Assembly: GCF_003627055.1 (NCBI RefSeq)
Contig: NZ_CP032624.1
Coordinates: 2,604,001 to 2,668,000, forward strand
Direction of reading: 5' to 3'
DNA from: Gryllotalpicola protaetiae
Lineage (GTDB): Bacteria > Actinomycetota > Actinomycetes > Actinomycetales > Microbacteriaceae
DNA: 64,000 nucleotides
Each line of letters starts with the position of its first letter. The first letter of the stretch is position 1. Below, in pieces: positions 45,806-53,315 of this stretch. The position numbers and the translations under genes were made by a program. The notes under the pieces were generated by a model, which worked only from the letters and a program-made list of their open reading frames with translations, had not been told where the DNA came from and did no database searches.

Positions 45806-45811
45806 AGCCTA
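45806..45811 (-). promoter_or_regulatory. Candidate kgd -10 element
   Basis: TAGGCT on the minus strand, giving a leader of about 80 bases before the GTG at 45718. The guaB1 promoter lies 45 bases away on the other strand. Confidence 0.4.
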
Positions 45812-45855
45812 ATCCCTGTGCACAATGCGCCGTGCCCGACGTGCCCTGTCCGCAA

Positions 45856-45861
45856 TAGCGT
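45856..45861 (+). promoter_or_regulatory. Leaderless -10 element for guaB1
   Basis: TAGCGT, six bases before the ATG at 45868. Confidence 0.55.
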
Positions 45862-45867
45862 TGGGCC

Positions 45868-47307
45868 ATGCGGTTCTATGGCCAAGCACCCCAGCACGAC
45901 CTCACGTACTCCGACGTCTTCCTGGTACCCAGCCGCTCGGCGATCACCAGCCGGCTCGACGTCGATCTCGCGCCAGGGGACGGCACGGGCGCGACGATCC
46001 CGATCGTCGCGAGCAACATGAACTCGGTCACCGGTCCGCGGCTCGCGGCGACGCTGGCGCGGCGCGGCGGTCTCGGAGTGCTGCCGCAGGACCTGCACCC
46101 GCAGGAGCTCGCGGCAGGCATCCGCTTCGTCAAATCGCAGCCGGTCGCGTACGACACGCCCATCGTGATGTCGCCGGACGACACCGCGGCCGACGCCCTG
46201 GAGCACGTTCCGCCCGTGCACGGGCTCGGCATCGTGCTGCACGACGCCGACGAGCGGTACGTCGGCGCGGTGCTCGCGTCGCGGCTCGCCGTGGTGCCGC
46301 CGGATGCCCGGCTCGGCGACCTCGTGCACGGCGAGCTCGCCGCGCTCGAGGCGGAGGACGTTCCCGACGGGCGCGCCGCCTTCGACCTGCTCGACGCGGC
46401 CGACGTCGAGTTCGCGCCCGTCGTCTCGCAAGGGCGCGTGATCGGCACCCTGTCGAAGACCTCGGCGCTGCGCTCGACGATCTACCCGCCGGCCGTCGAC
46501 GCCCAGGGCCGGCTGCGCCTCGCGGCCGCGATCGGCATCAACGGCGACGTGGCTGCGCGGGCGATCGCGCTGCGGGATGCCGGCGTCGACGTGCTCGTGC
46601 TCGACACCGCGCACGGCGACCAGGACGGCATGCGTCGCGCGCTCGGCACCGTCGCCGGGCTCGACCTCGGGTTGCCGCTCGTCGCCGGCAACATCGTCAC
46701 GGCCGCCGCCGTGCAGGACCTCGTCGCAGAGGGCGCGAACATCCTCAAGGTCGGCGTCGGGCCGGGCGCCATGTGCACCACCCGCATGATGACGGCCGTC
46801 GGGCGACCGCAGTTCTCCGCCGTGCTCGAGACGGCGGAGGCCGCGCGCGAGCTGGGCGCGCACGTCTGGGCCGACGGCGGGGTGCGCTACCCGAGGGACG
46901 TCGCGCTTGCGCTGGCCGCCGGTGCGGCATCCGTCATGATCGGCTCCTGGTTCGCTGGCACGATCGAGGCGCCCGGCCTGCTGCGGGCGGATGCCTCCGG
47001 GGCTTTGTACAAGGAGAGCTGGGGCATGGCCTCGAACAAGGCCGTGCAGGCGCGCTTCGCCCGGCTGTCGGCATACGACCGGGCGCGGAAGGAGCTGTTC
47101 GCCGAGGGCATCTCGTCGTCGAAGATCTATCTTGATCCGCTGCGGCCCTCGGTCGAGGACCTGCTCGACATGATCACGACGGGGGTCCGCTCGTCGTTCA
47201 CCTACGCCGGCGCGCGCTCGGTGGCCGAGTTCCACGAGCGCGCCCTCGTCGGCCTGCAGTCGGCGGCGGGCTACGAAGAGGGCAAGGCGCTGCCGGTCAG
47301 CTGGTAG
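45868..47307 (+). CDS. guaB1: GuaB1-family IMP dehydrogenase-like protein (GMP reductase)
   Basis: A 479-residue TIM-barrel enzyme of the IMPDH/GMPR superfamily with an inserted pair of CBS domains (about 95-200). The catalytic Cys is in VGVGPGAMCTTRMMTAVG; the flap region includes YKESWGMASNKAV. The actinobacterial GuaB1 group has been shown to act as GMP reductase in purine salvage. It stands next to kgd but on the opposite strand. The ATG lies six bases after a TAGCGT -10, so the mRNA is probably leaderless. Confidence 0.9.
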   Translation: MRFYGQAPQHDLTYSDVFLVPSRSAITSRLDVDLAPGDGTGATIPIVASNMNSVTGPRLAATLARRGGLGVLPQDLHPQELAAGIRFVKSQPVAYDTPIVMSPDDTAADALEHVPPVHGLGIVLHDADERYVGAVLASRLAVVPPDARLGDLVHGELAALEAEDVPDGRAAFDLLDAADVEFAPVVSQGRVIGTLSKTSALRSTIYPPAVDAQGRLRLAAAIGINGDVAARAIALRDAGVDVLVLDTAHGDQDGMRRALGTVAGLDLGLPLVAGNIVTAAAVQDLVAEGANILKVGVGPGAMCTTRMMTAVGRPQFSAVLETAEAARELGAHVWADGGVRYPRDVALALAAGAASVMIGSWFAGTIEAPGLLRADASGALYKESWGMASNKAVQARFARLSAYDRARKELFAEGISSSKIYLDPLRPSVEDLLDMITTGVRSSFTYAGARSVAEFHERALVGLQSAAGYEEGKALPVSW

Positions 47308-47315
47308 TCGCTCGA

Positions 47316-47321
47316 TACACT
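47316..47321 (+). promoter_or_regulatory. Candidate -10 element before the short leader frame
   Basis: TACACT, eight bases before the ATG at 47330. Confidence 0.4.
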
Positions 47322-47329
47322 GGCGTCGT

Positions 47330-47398
47330 ATGGAGCCCCCGTCTGCGCGCAGCCATAGACCTCGGCCGATCACCCGGCTGAGTTGCGTCCTGTCATGA
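47330..47398 (+). CDS. Possible 22-codon leader peptide
   Basis: An ATG eight bases after a TACACT -10 opens a frame of 22 codons (Arg-, Pro- and Ser-rich, with one Cys near the end). Its TGA overlaps the ATG of the next gene by ATGA at 47395-47398. The layout is that of a leaderless upstream ORF coupled to the transporter gene. It is too short for sequence-based proof of translation. Confidence 0.4.
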   Translation: MEPPSARSHRPRPITRLSCVLS

Positions 47399-48747
47399 AC
47401 GAGTGGGTGCTGCTCGGCATCGGCGTCGTCCTGATCGTGGGAACGGGCTTCTTCGTCGCGAGCGAGTTCGCACTGGTGAACCTCGACCGGGCCGAGCTCG
47501 AGGCCCGTCGCGAGCGCGGCGAGAGCCGCCTCGCCATGACGATCGAGGCGCTGCGGCACACGTCGACTCATCTCTCGAGCGCGCAGCTCGGCATCACCCT
47601 GACCACGCTGCTCACCGGCTTCACCCTCGAGCCGTCGATCGGCGGCCTGCTGCGGCCCGCCTTCGACGCCCTGAGAATGACGGATGCCGCGGCCACCGTC
47701 ACCGCGTCGATCGTCGCGATCGTCGTCGCGACGCTCGCGTCGATGATCCTGGGCGAGCTGGTGCCGAAGAGCTTCGCGCTCGCGCTGCCGGTCGCGACAG
47801 CGCGCGTCGTGATTCCGTTTCAGACCGTGTTCACCCGCGTCTTCCGCCCCGCGGTCGCCGTGCTCAACGGGAGTGCCAACGCAGTGCTCGCGATCTTCGG
47901 CGTCGAGGCGAAGGAGGAGCTCTCCGGTGCCCGCAGCGCCGAGGAGCTCAGCTCCCTCGTGCGCCGCTCGGCCGAGCAGGGTGTGCTCGAGCAGGACACC
48001 GCGAGCCTGCTCGATCGCACCCTGATGTTCTCGGGCCGCGTCGCGGGCGACGTCATGACCCCGCGCCCGCAGCTCGAGACGGTCAAGCGCGACGACACGG
48101 CCGCCGATGTGATCGCCCTCGCGCAGGAATCCGGCTACTCGCGGTTCCCGGTGATCGACGACGGAATCGACGACATCGCCGGGATCGTCCACATCAAGCA
48201 GGCCGTCGCGGTTCCGCGCGAGCGCCGCGGGCGCGTGCCCGTGAGCGCGCTGCAGTCCGAGGCGCTGCGCGTGCCCGAGACGATGCGACTTGACAGCCTG
48301 CTCGCCGAGCTGCGGGCGCGCAGCCTGCAGATGGCGGTCGTCGTCGATGAGTACGGCGGCACCGCAGGCGTCGCGACGCTCGAGGATCTCGTCGAAGAGC
48401 TCGTCGGCGAGGTCGCCGACGAGCACGACACCGGACCGATCGACATCGTGCTCGCTCCGGGCTCGACGGGCGAGATCGAGTTCAGCGGGCTGCTGCGCCC
48501 CGACGAGCTGCTCGACCGCGCCGCCATCGAGGTGCCGGAGGACGAGCGCTATGAGACCGTCGCCGGTTTCGTCATGGCGAGCCTCGGCCGCCTGCCCGAG
48601 CTCGGCGACACGGTCGCGGTCCACGGCGGCACGCTGCGGGTGACCGCGCTCGACGGCCGCCGGGTCGACCGCCTGGCGTTCACACCCCGGCCACAGGCAT
48701 CCGTCGAGATCAACAGCGCGGCGCAGGCGGGTGAGATGGATGTCTGA
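47395..48747 (+). CDS. CNNM/HlyC-CorC-type membrane protein with CBS domains (first of two)
   Basis: A 450-residue protein: an N-terminal DUF21/CNNM membrane domain with three or four helices (FFVASEFALVNLDRAELEAR, then LGELVPKSFALALPVATA), a CBS pair (VMTPRPQLETVKRDDTAADV, DEYGGTAGVATLEDLVEELV) and a C-terminal CorC_HlyC domain. The family is linked to Mg or Co efflux; the name hemolysin is historical. The ATG at 47395 has no ribosome site but overlaps the stop of a 22-codon frame upstream; a TTG at 47383 is also in frame. The stop overlaps its paralogue by eight bases. Confidence 0.88.
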   Translation: MNEWVLLGIGVVLIVGTGFFVASEFALVNLDRAELEARRERGESRLAMTIEALRHTSTHLSSAQLGITLTTLLTGFTLEPSIGGLLRPAFDALRMTDAAATVTASIVAIVVATLASMILGELVPKSFALALPVATARVVIPFQTVFTRVFRPAVAVLNGSANAVLAIFGVEAKEELSGARSAEELSSLVRRSAEQGVLEQDTASLLDRTLMFSGRVAGDVMTPRPQLETVKRDDTAADVIALAQESGYSRFPVIDDGIDDIAGIVHIKQAVAVPRERRGRVPVSALQSEALRVPETMRLDSLLAELRARSLQMAVVVDEYGGTAGVATLEDLVEELVGEVADEHDTGPIDIVLAPGSTGEIEFSGLLRPDELLDRAAIEVPEDERYETVAGFVMASLGRLPELGDTVAVHGGTLRVTALDGRRVDRLAFTPRPQASVEINSAAQAGEMDV

Positions 48748-49777
48748 CTGGGCCGGCATCGTCTGGCTGTTCGTGCTGCTCGCCGGCAACGCGTTCTTCG
48801 TCGGCGCGGAGTTCGCCGTCATCAGCGCCCGGCGCTCGCAGATCGAGCCGGCCGCCGAGCGCGGGAAGCGCAGCGCACGCACGGCCCTGTGGGCGATGGA
48901 GCACGCGACGCTCATGCTCGCGACGACACAGCTCGGCATCACGGTGTGCTCGCTGCTGATCCTGAACGTGGCAGAGCCGGCGATCCACCACCTGCTGCAC
49001 GGACCGCTCGGGCTCACCGGGCTGTCCGACACCGCGATCGACGTCACGTCGTTCGTCATCACCCTGGTGATCGTGTCGTTCCTGCACGTCGTGCTGGGCG
49101 AGATGGTGCCGAAGAACCTGTCGTTCTCGTTCCCCGACAGGGCCGTCGTGCTGCTTGCCCCGCCGCTCGTCTTCGTGGGGCGCGTGTTCGGTCCCATCAC
49201 GCACGCGCTCAACTGGGCGGCGAACGGCATCGTGCGGCTCACCGGGGTGACGCCGCGCGACGAGGCCGTGTCGACCTTCACGCTCGAGGAGGTCGAGACG
49301 ATCGTGCAGCAGTCCACCCGCGAGGGGCTGCTGCAGGACTCGACGGGCGCGCTCACCAACGCCTTCGAGTTCAGCGCGAAGACCGCGCGCGAGGTCACGG
49401 TGCCGCTCGCCTCGATCGAGACCCTGCCCCCGTCCGCGACGCCGGCCGACGTCGAGCGCGCGGTGGCGAAGCACGGGTTCAGCAGGTACGTGATCGAGGA
49501 CGAGCGGGGGACCCCTGTCGGCTACGTGCACCTGAAAGACGTGCTCGACCTCGAGGGCGAGGAGTTCGACGTGCCGATCCCCGCGGCGAGCATCCGCCCC
49601 TTGGTCGACGTCGACTCCGACGCCGAGATCGAATCGGTGCTCGCGGTGCTGCGTCGCTCGGGAACCCACCTCGCGCGCACGGCCGACCCGTTCGGCCGCG
49701 CGATCGGCGTGCTGTTCCTCGAGGACATCCTCGAGGAGCTCGTCGGCGAGGTGCATGACGCCACGCGGCGGGAGTGA
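48740..49777 (+). CDS. CNNM/HlyC-CorC-type membrane protein with CBS domains (second of two)
   Basis: A 345-residue paralogue of the upstream gene: DUF21 membrane domain (FFVGAEFAVISARRSQIEPA, LGEMVPKNLSFSFP) and a CBS pair (VTVPLASIETLPPSATPADV, GVLFLEDILEELVGE). It ends about 100 residues earlier and lacks the CorC_HlyC domain, so the two probably form a heteromeric unit. The start overlaps the end of the first gene by eight bases. A tandem palindromic repeat follows the stop. Confidence 0.88.
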   Translation: MSDWAGIVWLFVLLAGNAFFVGAEFAVISARRSQIEPAAERGKRSARTALWAMEHATLMLATTQLGITVCSLLILNVAEPAIHHLLHGPLGLTGLSDTAIDVTSFVITLVIVSFLHVVLGEMVPKNLSFSFPDRAVVLLAPPLVFVGRVFGPITHALNWAANGIVRLTGVTPRDEAVSTFTLEEVETIVQQSTREGLLQDSTGALTNAFEFSAKTAREVTVPLASIETLPPSATPADVERAVAKHGFSRYVIEDERGTPVGYVHLKDVLDLEGEEFDVPIPAASIRPLVDVDSDAEIESVLAVLRRSGTHLARTADPFGRAIGVLFLEDILEELVGEVHDATRRE

Positions 49778-49790
49778 CGCCGGCGCCTTC

Positions 49791-49933
49791 CGCGTGCGCG
49801 GGTGAAACCGCGCGTGCGCGGCAGAAACGTCGCCCGCGGAAGTGTCATTTCACCCGCGCACGCGCGTGCGCGGGTGAAACAACGTTTCTGCGGGAGAACC
49901 TTCACCCGCGGAAACGCGTCTTCACCCGCGCAC
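49791..49933. repeat. Tandem palindromic repeat, family B units 2 and 3
   Basis: Two units of about 72 bases lie head to tail (49791-49864 and 49863-49933). Each begins with CGCGTGCGCGGGTGAA and ends with TTCACCCGCGCAC. They fill the gap between the convergent CNNM and OYE genes and match the unit at 36832-36902. Confidence 0.82.
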
Positions 49934-49936
49934 AGC

Positions 49937-51022
49937 TCAGCGGCGAACGCGGGCGCGCTCGTACTGCGGCTGCCAGAGAGCCGGCTCATCGGCGCCGAGC
50001 TCGCGCGCCCAGCGCTGCGGGGTGTGCGGGTCGCGCAGCGCCTCGCGGGCGATGAGCACGGCATCCGCCTGACCGCTCGCGACGATCTGTTCGGCCTGCG
50101 CGCCGTCGGTGATGATGCCGACCGCGCCGACCGGAACCTCGCCGAGCGAGCGCACGTACTGCGCGAAGCGCACCTGGTAGCCCGGCCCGACCGGGATGTC
50201 GGCGTGGGCGTTGCCGCCCGTCGAGATGTCGAAGAAGTCGGCGCCGGCGTCGCGCGCCCACCGGGCGACGGTCGCGGTGTCCGACTCGGTCCAGCCGCCC
50301 TCGAGCCAGTCGGTGGCCGAGAAGCGGACGAAGACGGCGGCGCGGCCGGCCGCGGCATCCGTCACGGCGTCGAGCACGCGCATGAGCAGGCGCGCACGGT
50401 TCTCGAGCGAGCCGCCGTACTGGTCGTCGCGCCGGTTCGACAGCGGCGACAGGAACTGGTGCAGCAGGTAGCCGTGCGCGGCGTGCAGCTCGAGCACGTC
50501 GAAACCGGCGTCGAGCGCACGCCGGGCGGCCGTCGCGAAGTCGGCGACCACCGTGTCGATGCCCGCCGCGTCGAGAGCCTCGGGCGTGTCGTAGCCGGGG
50601 AAGGCGACGGCCGACGGGCCGAGGGGCGTCCACCCGCCGTCGGCGGCGGCCACCGTTCCGCGGCGGTCGGTGCCCCACGGTGCATACGTCGACGCCTTGC
50701 GGCCCGCGTGCTGCAGCTGGATGCCGGCCTTCGCCCCGCGCTCGTGGACGAAGCCGACGATGCGGGCCCACGCCTCTTGCTGCTCGTCGTTCCAGATGCC
50801 GGTGTCCTGCGGCGAGATGCGCCCCTCCGGGCTCACCGCGGTCGCCTCGGTGATGACGAGCGACGCGCCGCCCGAAGCGAGCGAGCCGAGGTGCACGAGG
50901 TGCCAGTCGGTGGGCACGCCGTCGCGCGCAAGCACCGAGTACTGGCACATCGGGGCGATGAAGACGCGGTTGGCGAAGGTGACGGGGCCGAGGGTGATCG
51001 GGGTGAAGAGTTGTGAGGTCAT
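49937..51022 (-). CDS. Old Yellow Enzyme-family NADH:flavin oxidoreductase (YqjM-like)
   Basis: A 361-residue FMN TIM-barrel ene-reductase. It starts with LFTPITLGPVTFANRVFIAPMCQYS, where the Cys at the redox-tuning position marks the YqjM/xenobiotic reductase class; HAAHGYLLHQFLSPLSN carries the His pair that binds the phenolic or carbonyl oxygen of the substrate. It reduces activated C=C bonds; the natural substrate is unknown. It starts five bases after the HAD-gene stop, so the two share a transcript. Confidence 0.9.
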   Translation of the reverse strand: MTSQLFTPITLGPVTFANRVFIAPMCQYSVLARDGVPTDWHLVHLGSLASGGASLVITEATAVSPEGRISPQDTGIWNDEQQEAWARIVGFVHERGAKAGIQLQHAGRKASTYAPWGTDRRGTVAAADGGWTPLGPSAVAFPGYDTPEALDAAGIDTVVADFATAARRALDAGFDVLELHAAHGYLLHQFLSPLSNRRDDQYGGSLENRARLLMRVLDAVTDAAAGRAAVFVRFSATDWLEGGWTESDTATVARWARDAGADFFDISTGGNAHADIPVGPGYQVRFAQYVRSLGEVPVGAVGIITDGAQAEQIVASGQADAVLIAREALRDPHTPQRWARELGADEPALWQPQYERARVRR

Positions 51023-51027
51023 GGGTC

Positions 51028-51648
51028 CTAGGCGAGTGAGGTCAGGAATCCGCGGAGCGATTCCGCGTCGGTGAACACGTGGCCGATGATGCCGAGGGCC
51101 TCGGCTCCTGCCACGTTGTCCGCCCTGTTGTCCGTGAACACCATCTCGGCCGGGGCGATTCCGAGGTCGTCGAGCAGATGACGGTAGATGTCGGCCTCCG
51201 GCTTCAGCAGCTTCAGTTCGCCGGAGACGTAGAACGCGTCGAACCAGTCCGAGAGCGGACCGTGCCGGAAGTAGGAGCCGAAGTCGGGCCCCGCGTTCGA
51301 CAGCAGTGCGAGCCTCGTGCCGCCGGCCTTGAGGTCGGCGAGCACCTCGACCGTGCCGGGGTTCACCGAGAGCCATGAGCGGAAGTCGGCGGCCCACAGC
51401 TCGTGGATGCGCGCGTCCGACCACGTGACCCCGAGTTCGGCCGCGATCGCCTGCCAGTAGGCGCGCACGCCGGCCGTGCCCTGGTCGAGCCCGTCGCGGT
51501 GGGCGAAGTACGCCCGCCAGAACGGGTCGGCGGGGACGTCGGCCAATCCGAGGATCACCCTGCGGTCCGCCTCCGTCGGGGAGAGCGAGATCACCTCGCC
51601 GTAGTCGAAGACGACGGTACGGCCGGGAAGAGAGATGGGCGAGCTCAC
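51028..51648 (-). CDS. HAD-superfamily hydrolase, YihX-like
   Basis: A 206-residue haloacid dehalogenase-type phosphatase. Motif I is VVFDYGEVIS, with Gly in place of the second Asp, as in the YihX (glucose-1-phosphatase) type; motif II is LLSNAG; motif III Lys is in ELKLLKPEADIYR; motif IV is VFTDNRADNVAGA. The substrate is unknown. The GTG at 51648 lies seven bases after a TAGGTT -10, and that hexamer overlaps the -10 of the divergent nnrD gene. Confidence 0.85.
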   Translation of the reverse strand: MSSPISLPGRTVVFDYGEVISLSPTEADRRVILGLADVPADPFWRAYFAHRDGLDQGTAGVRAYWQAIAAELGVTWSDARIHELWAADFRSWLSVNPGTVEVLADLKAGGTRLALLSNAGPDFGSYFRHGPLSDWFDAFYVSGELKLLKPEADIYRHLLDDLGIAPAEMVFTDNRADNVAGAEALGIIGHVFTDAESLRGFLTSLA

Positions 51649-51655
51649 GCCTTCG

Positions 51656-51661
51656 AACCTA
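51656..51661 (-). promoter_or_regulatory. Leaderless -10 element for the HAD-OYE operon
   Basis: TAGGTT on the minus strand, seven bases before the GTG at 51648. It overlaps the divergent -10 at 51660-51665 by two base pairs. Confidence 0.55.
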
Positions 51662-51665
51662 TCGT
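51660..51665 (+). promoter_or_regulatory. Leaderless -10 element for nnrD
   Basis: TATCGT, six bases before the ATG at 51672. It overlaps the divergent element at 51656-51661. Confidence 0.5.
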
Positions 51666-51671
51666 GGTGGC

Positions 51672-52550
51672 ATGACGGCCGAACGGGTGTGGACACCGGA
51701 GGACACGGCGCGGATGCTGCGGGCACCCGTCACGGGCGACGACAAGTACAGCCGCGGGGTGCTCGGCGTCGCGACCGGCTCCGAGGCGTTCCCGGGCGCC
51801 GCCGTGCTCGGCGTCGAGGCCGCGGTGCGCACGGGCGTCGGCATGGTGCGCTACTTCGGGTCGCCGACCCCGACGGCGCTCGTGCTGCAGCGGCGCCCCG
51901 AGGTGGTGACCGGCGCCGGGCGCGTGCAGGCGTGGCTGGTCGGCTCAGGCATCCCCGGCGCCCTCGAGCGCACCATGGACGACAACACGCACATCGGCAC
52001 CGCGCTCATGGACGGGGTGCCGGTCGTGATCGACGCGGGCGCGCTCGACCGGCTGCAGGTCGCGACCGGGCCGGCCGTGATCACCCCGCACTACCGCGAG
52101 CTGGAGCGTACGCTGGCGACCACCCGCTCCCCGCTCGCGATCGACGAGATCAGGGCGGATGCCGCGGCCGCCGCCGCCCACGCCGCCGAGACCCTCGGGG
52201 TGACCGTGCTGCTCAAGGGCTCGACCACGCACATCGCGTCGCCGGGCGGCGAGCCGATCTCGGTGTCGCTCGGAACGACGTGGCTCGCTAGTGCCGGCAG
52301 CGGTGACGTGCTCGGAGGAGTCCTCGGCGCGCTGCTCGCGAGCCACGCGGCCGACATCGCGGAGCGCGGTCACGCGGCGCTTGGCGAGCTCGCCGCGACG
52401 GCGGCCGCGCTGCACGGGCTCGCGGGGGTGAAGGCTTCGAACGGCGGCCCGATCGCGGCGCTCGACATCACGCGCACGCTGCCGGGCGTGGTCTCGGCTT
52501 TGCTTCAGATGCGCGACGAAAGCGATCCATCTGCGGGCGACCCCGCGTAG
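51672..52550 (+). CDS. nnrD: ADP-dependent NAD(P)H-hydrate dehydratase
   Basis: A 292-residue ribokinase-like enzyme that repairs hydrated NADH/NADPH. Motifs are KYSRGVLGVATGSEAFPGAA (substrate loop), VITPHYRELERTL and the catalytic glycine-rich SAGSGDVLGGVLGALLA. It lacks the fused NnrE epimerase domain found in many bacteria, so the epimerase must be encoded elsewhere. The ATG lies six bases after a TATCGT hexamer. It converges with the IclR gene across a family A repeat. Confidence 0.9.
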   Translation: MTAERVWTPEDTARMLRAPVTGDDKYSRGVLGVATGSEAFPGAAVLGVEAAVRTGVGMVRYFGSPTPTALVLQRRPEVVTGAGRVQAWLVGSGIPGALERTMDDNTHIGTALMDGVPVVIDAGALDRLQVATGPAVITPHYRELERTLATTRSPLAIDEIRADAAAAAAHAAETLGVTVLLKGSTTHIASPGGEPISVSLGTTWLASAGSGDVLGGVLGALLASHAADIAERGHAALGELAATAAALHGLAGVKASNGGPIAALDITRTLPGVVSALLQMRDESDPSAGDPA

Positions 52551-52571
52551 GAACGGGGCGTATTTCGCACG

Positions 52572-52634
52572 ATTGTTCCTGTTGAGTGAGCGAAGACGTA
52601 GGAACAAGCCTGCGTCCTAGGCACGGTTCCTACG
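52572..52634. repeat. Dispersed palindromic repeat, family A copy 2
   Basis: A 63-base element in the convergent gap between nnrD and the IclR gene, matching 35870-35931. It has ATTGTTCCT and GTAGGAACAA arms, then TGCGTCCTAGG and GGTTCCTACG. A further GTAGGAAC word lies just upstream, over the nnrD stop (52547-52554). Confidence 0.8.
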
Positions 52635-52640
52635 CGCGAC

Positions 52641-53315
52641 TCACCGCAAAGCCGCCGCGAGCCGAGGCCGGTCGGCCGCGGTGAGCTCGAGCAGCGCCTC
52701 CGGGTCGCCGAGGCGCTGACTGGGCAGCGCGAGCGCGAGGCCGGCCACGAGGCTCCCCTGCGCGTCGCGGATCGCCGCGGCGAAGCATCCGCGGCCCGGA
52801 ACCGAGCCGTCGAAAACCGCGACGTACGGCACCGGCGCGCCGCGCCGCTCGGCGAGCAAGAGGCCGCCGAGGGCGGAGGCGGTGAGGTCGCTCAGCATGC
52901 GCCGCTCGTCGGAGAGCGGGAAGTCGGGGTCGACGTCGACGAGCTCGAGCACGCCCTCGCGAAAGGAGGCGAGGTGCACGCCGCCGCGAATGCGACCGCG
53001 CAGCTCGACCAGGATGTCGTGCGGCGCGTCTTGCGGCTCGGGCTGCACGGCCAGCCCCGCGACTCCCGCGAGCAGCGCGACCTTGCGGCCGAGCGCGAAG
53101 CCGGCGAGGTCGGGCAGGCGCACCAGGTACTCGTCCTGCACGAGCAGGTTGAGCAGGCGATAGGTGGTGGCGCGCGGCAGCCCGAGGCCTGCCGAGATCT
53201 GCTGTGCGGTGACGCCGGGACCCACCCTGGCGACCTCCTCGAGCACGCTGAGCGCGCCGTGCACCGCCCCGGGCTGCCGTCCGGTCAGGCCGGGGTCGCG
53301 CCCGGGCTGGCTCAT
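52641..53315 (-). CDS. IclR-family transcriptional regulator
   Basis: A 224-residue regulator: an N-terminal winged helix (GALSVLEEVARVGPGVTAQQISAGLGLPRATTYRLLNLL) shortened here to key parts, and a C-terminal effector-binding domain (about 80-220). The effector domain is shorter than in typical IclR proteins. The ATG overlaps the APC permease stop (ATGA), so it is co-expressed with that permease and likely controls the amine-uptake and oxidation locus. A 44-base hairpin in the divergent gap is a candidate operator. Confidence 0.85.
   Translation of the reverse strand: MSQPGRDPGLTGRQPGAVHGALSVLEEVARVGPGVTAQQISAGLGLPRATTYRLLNLLVQDEYLVRLPDLAGFALGRKVALLAGVAGLAVQPEPQDAPHDILVELRGRIRGGVHLASFREGVLELVDVDPDFPLSDERRMLSDLTASALGGLLLAERRGAPVPYVAVFDGSVPGRGCFAAAIRDAQGSLVAGLALALPSQRLGDPEALLELTAADRPRLAAALR

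Noticed and set aside
45703-49398. A 1231-codon open frame antisense to guaB1 and the CNNM genes
   Set aside because: Its translation is His/Arg/Asp-rich with no domain, and it lies exactly opposite three well-supported genes. Long antisense frames are expected at this GC content.
47383-49777. Hemolysin function for the CNNM proteins
   Set aside because: The name is historical. The domains are DUF21/CBS/CorC_HlyC, linked to divalent-cation transport, and no toxin features are present.
49791-49933. A CRISPR array in the tandem repeats
   Set aside because: There are only two units, they are palindromic end to end with no unique spacers, and no cas gene is in the window.
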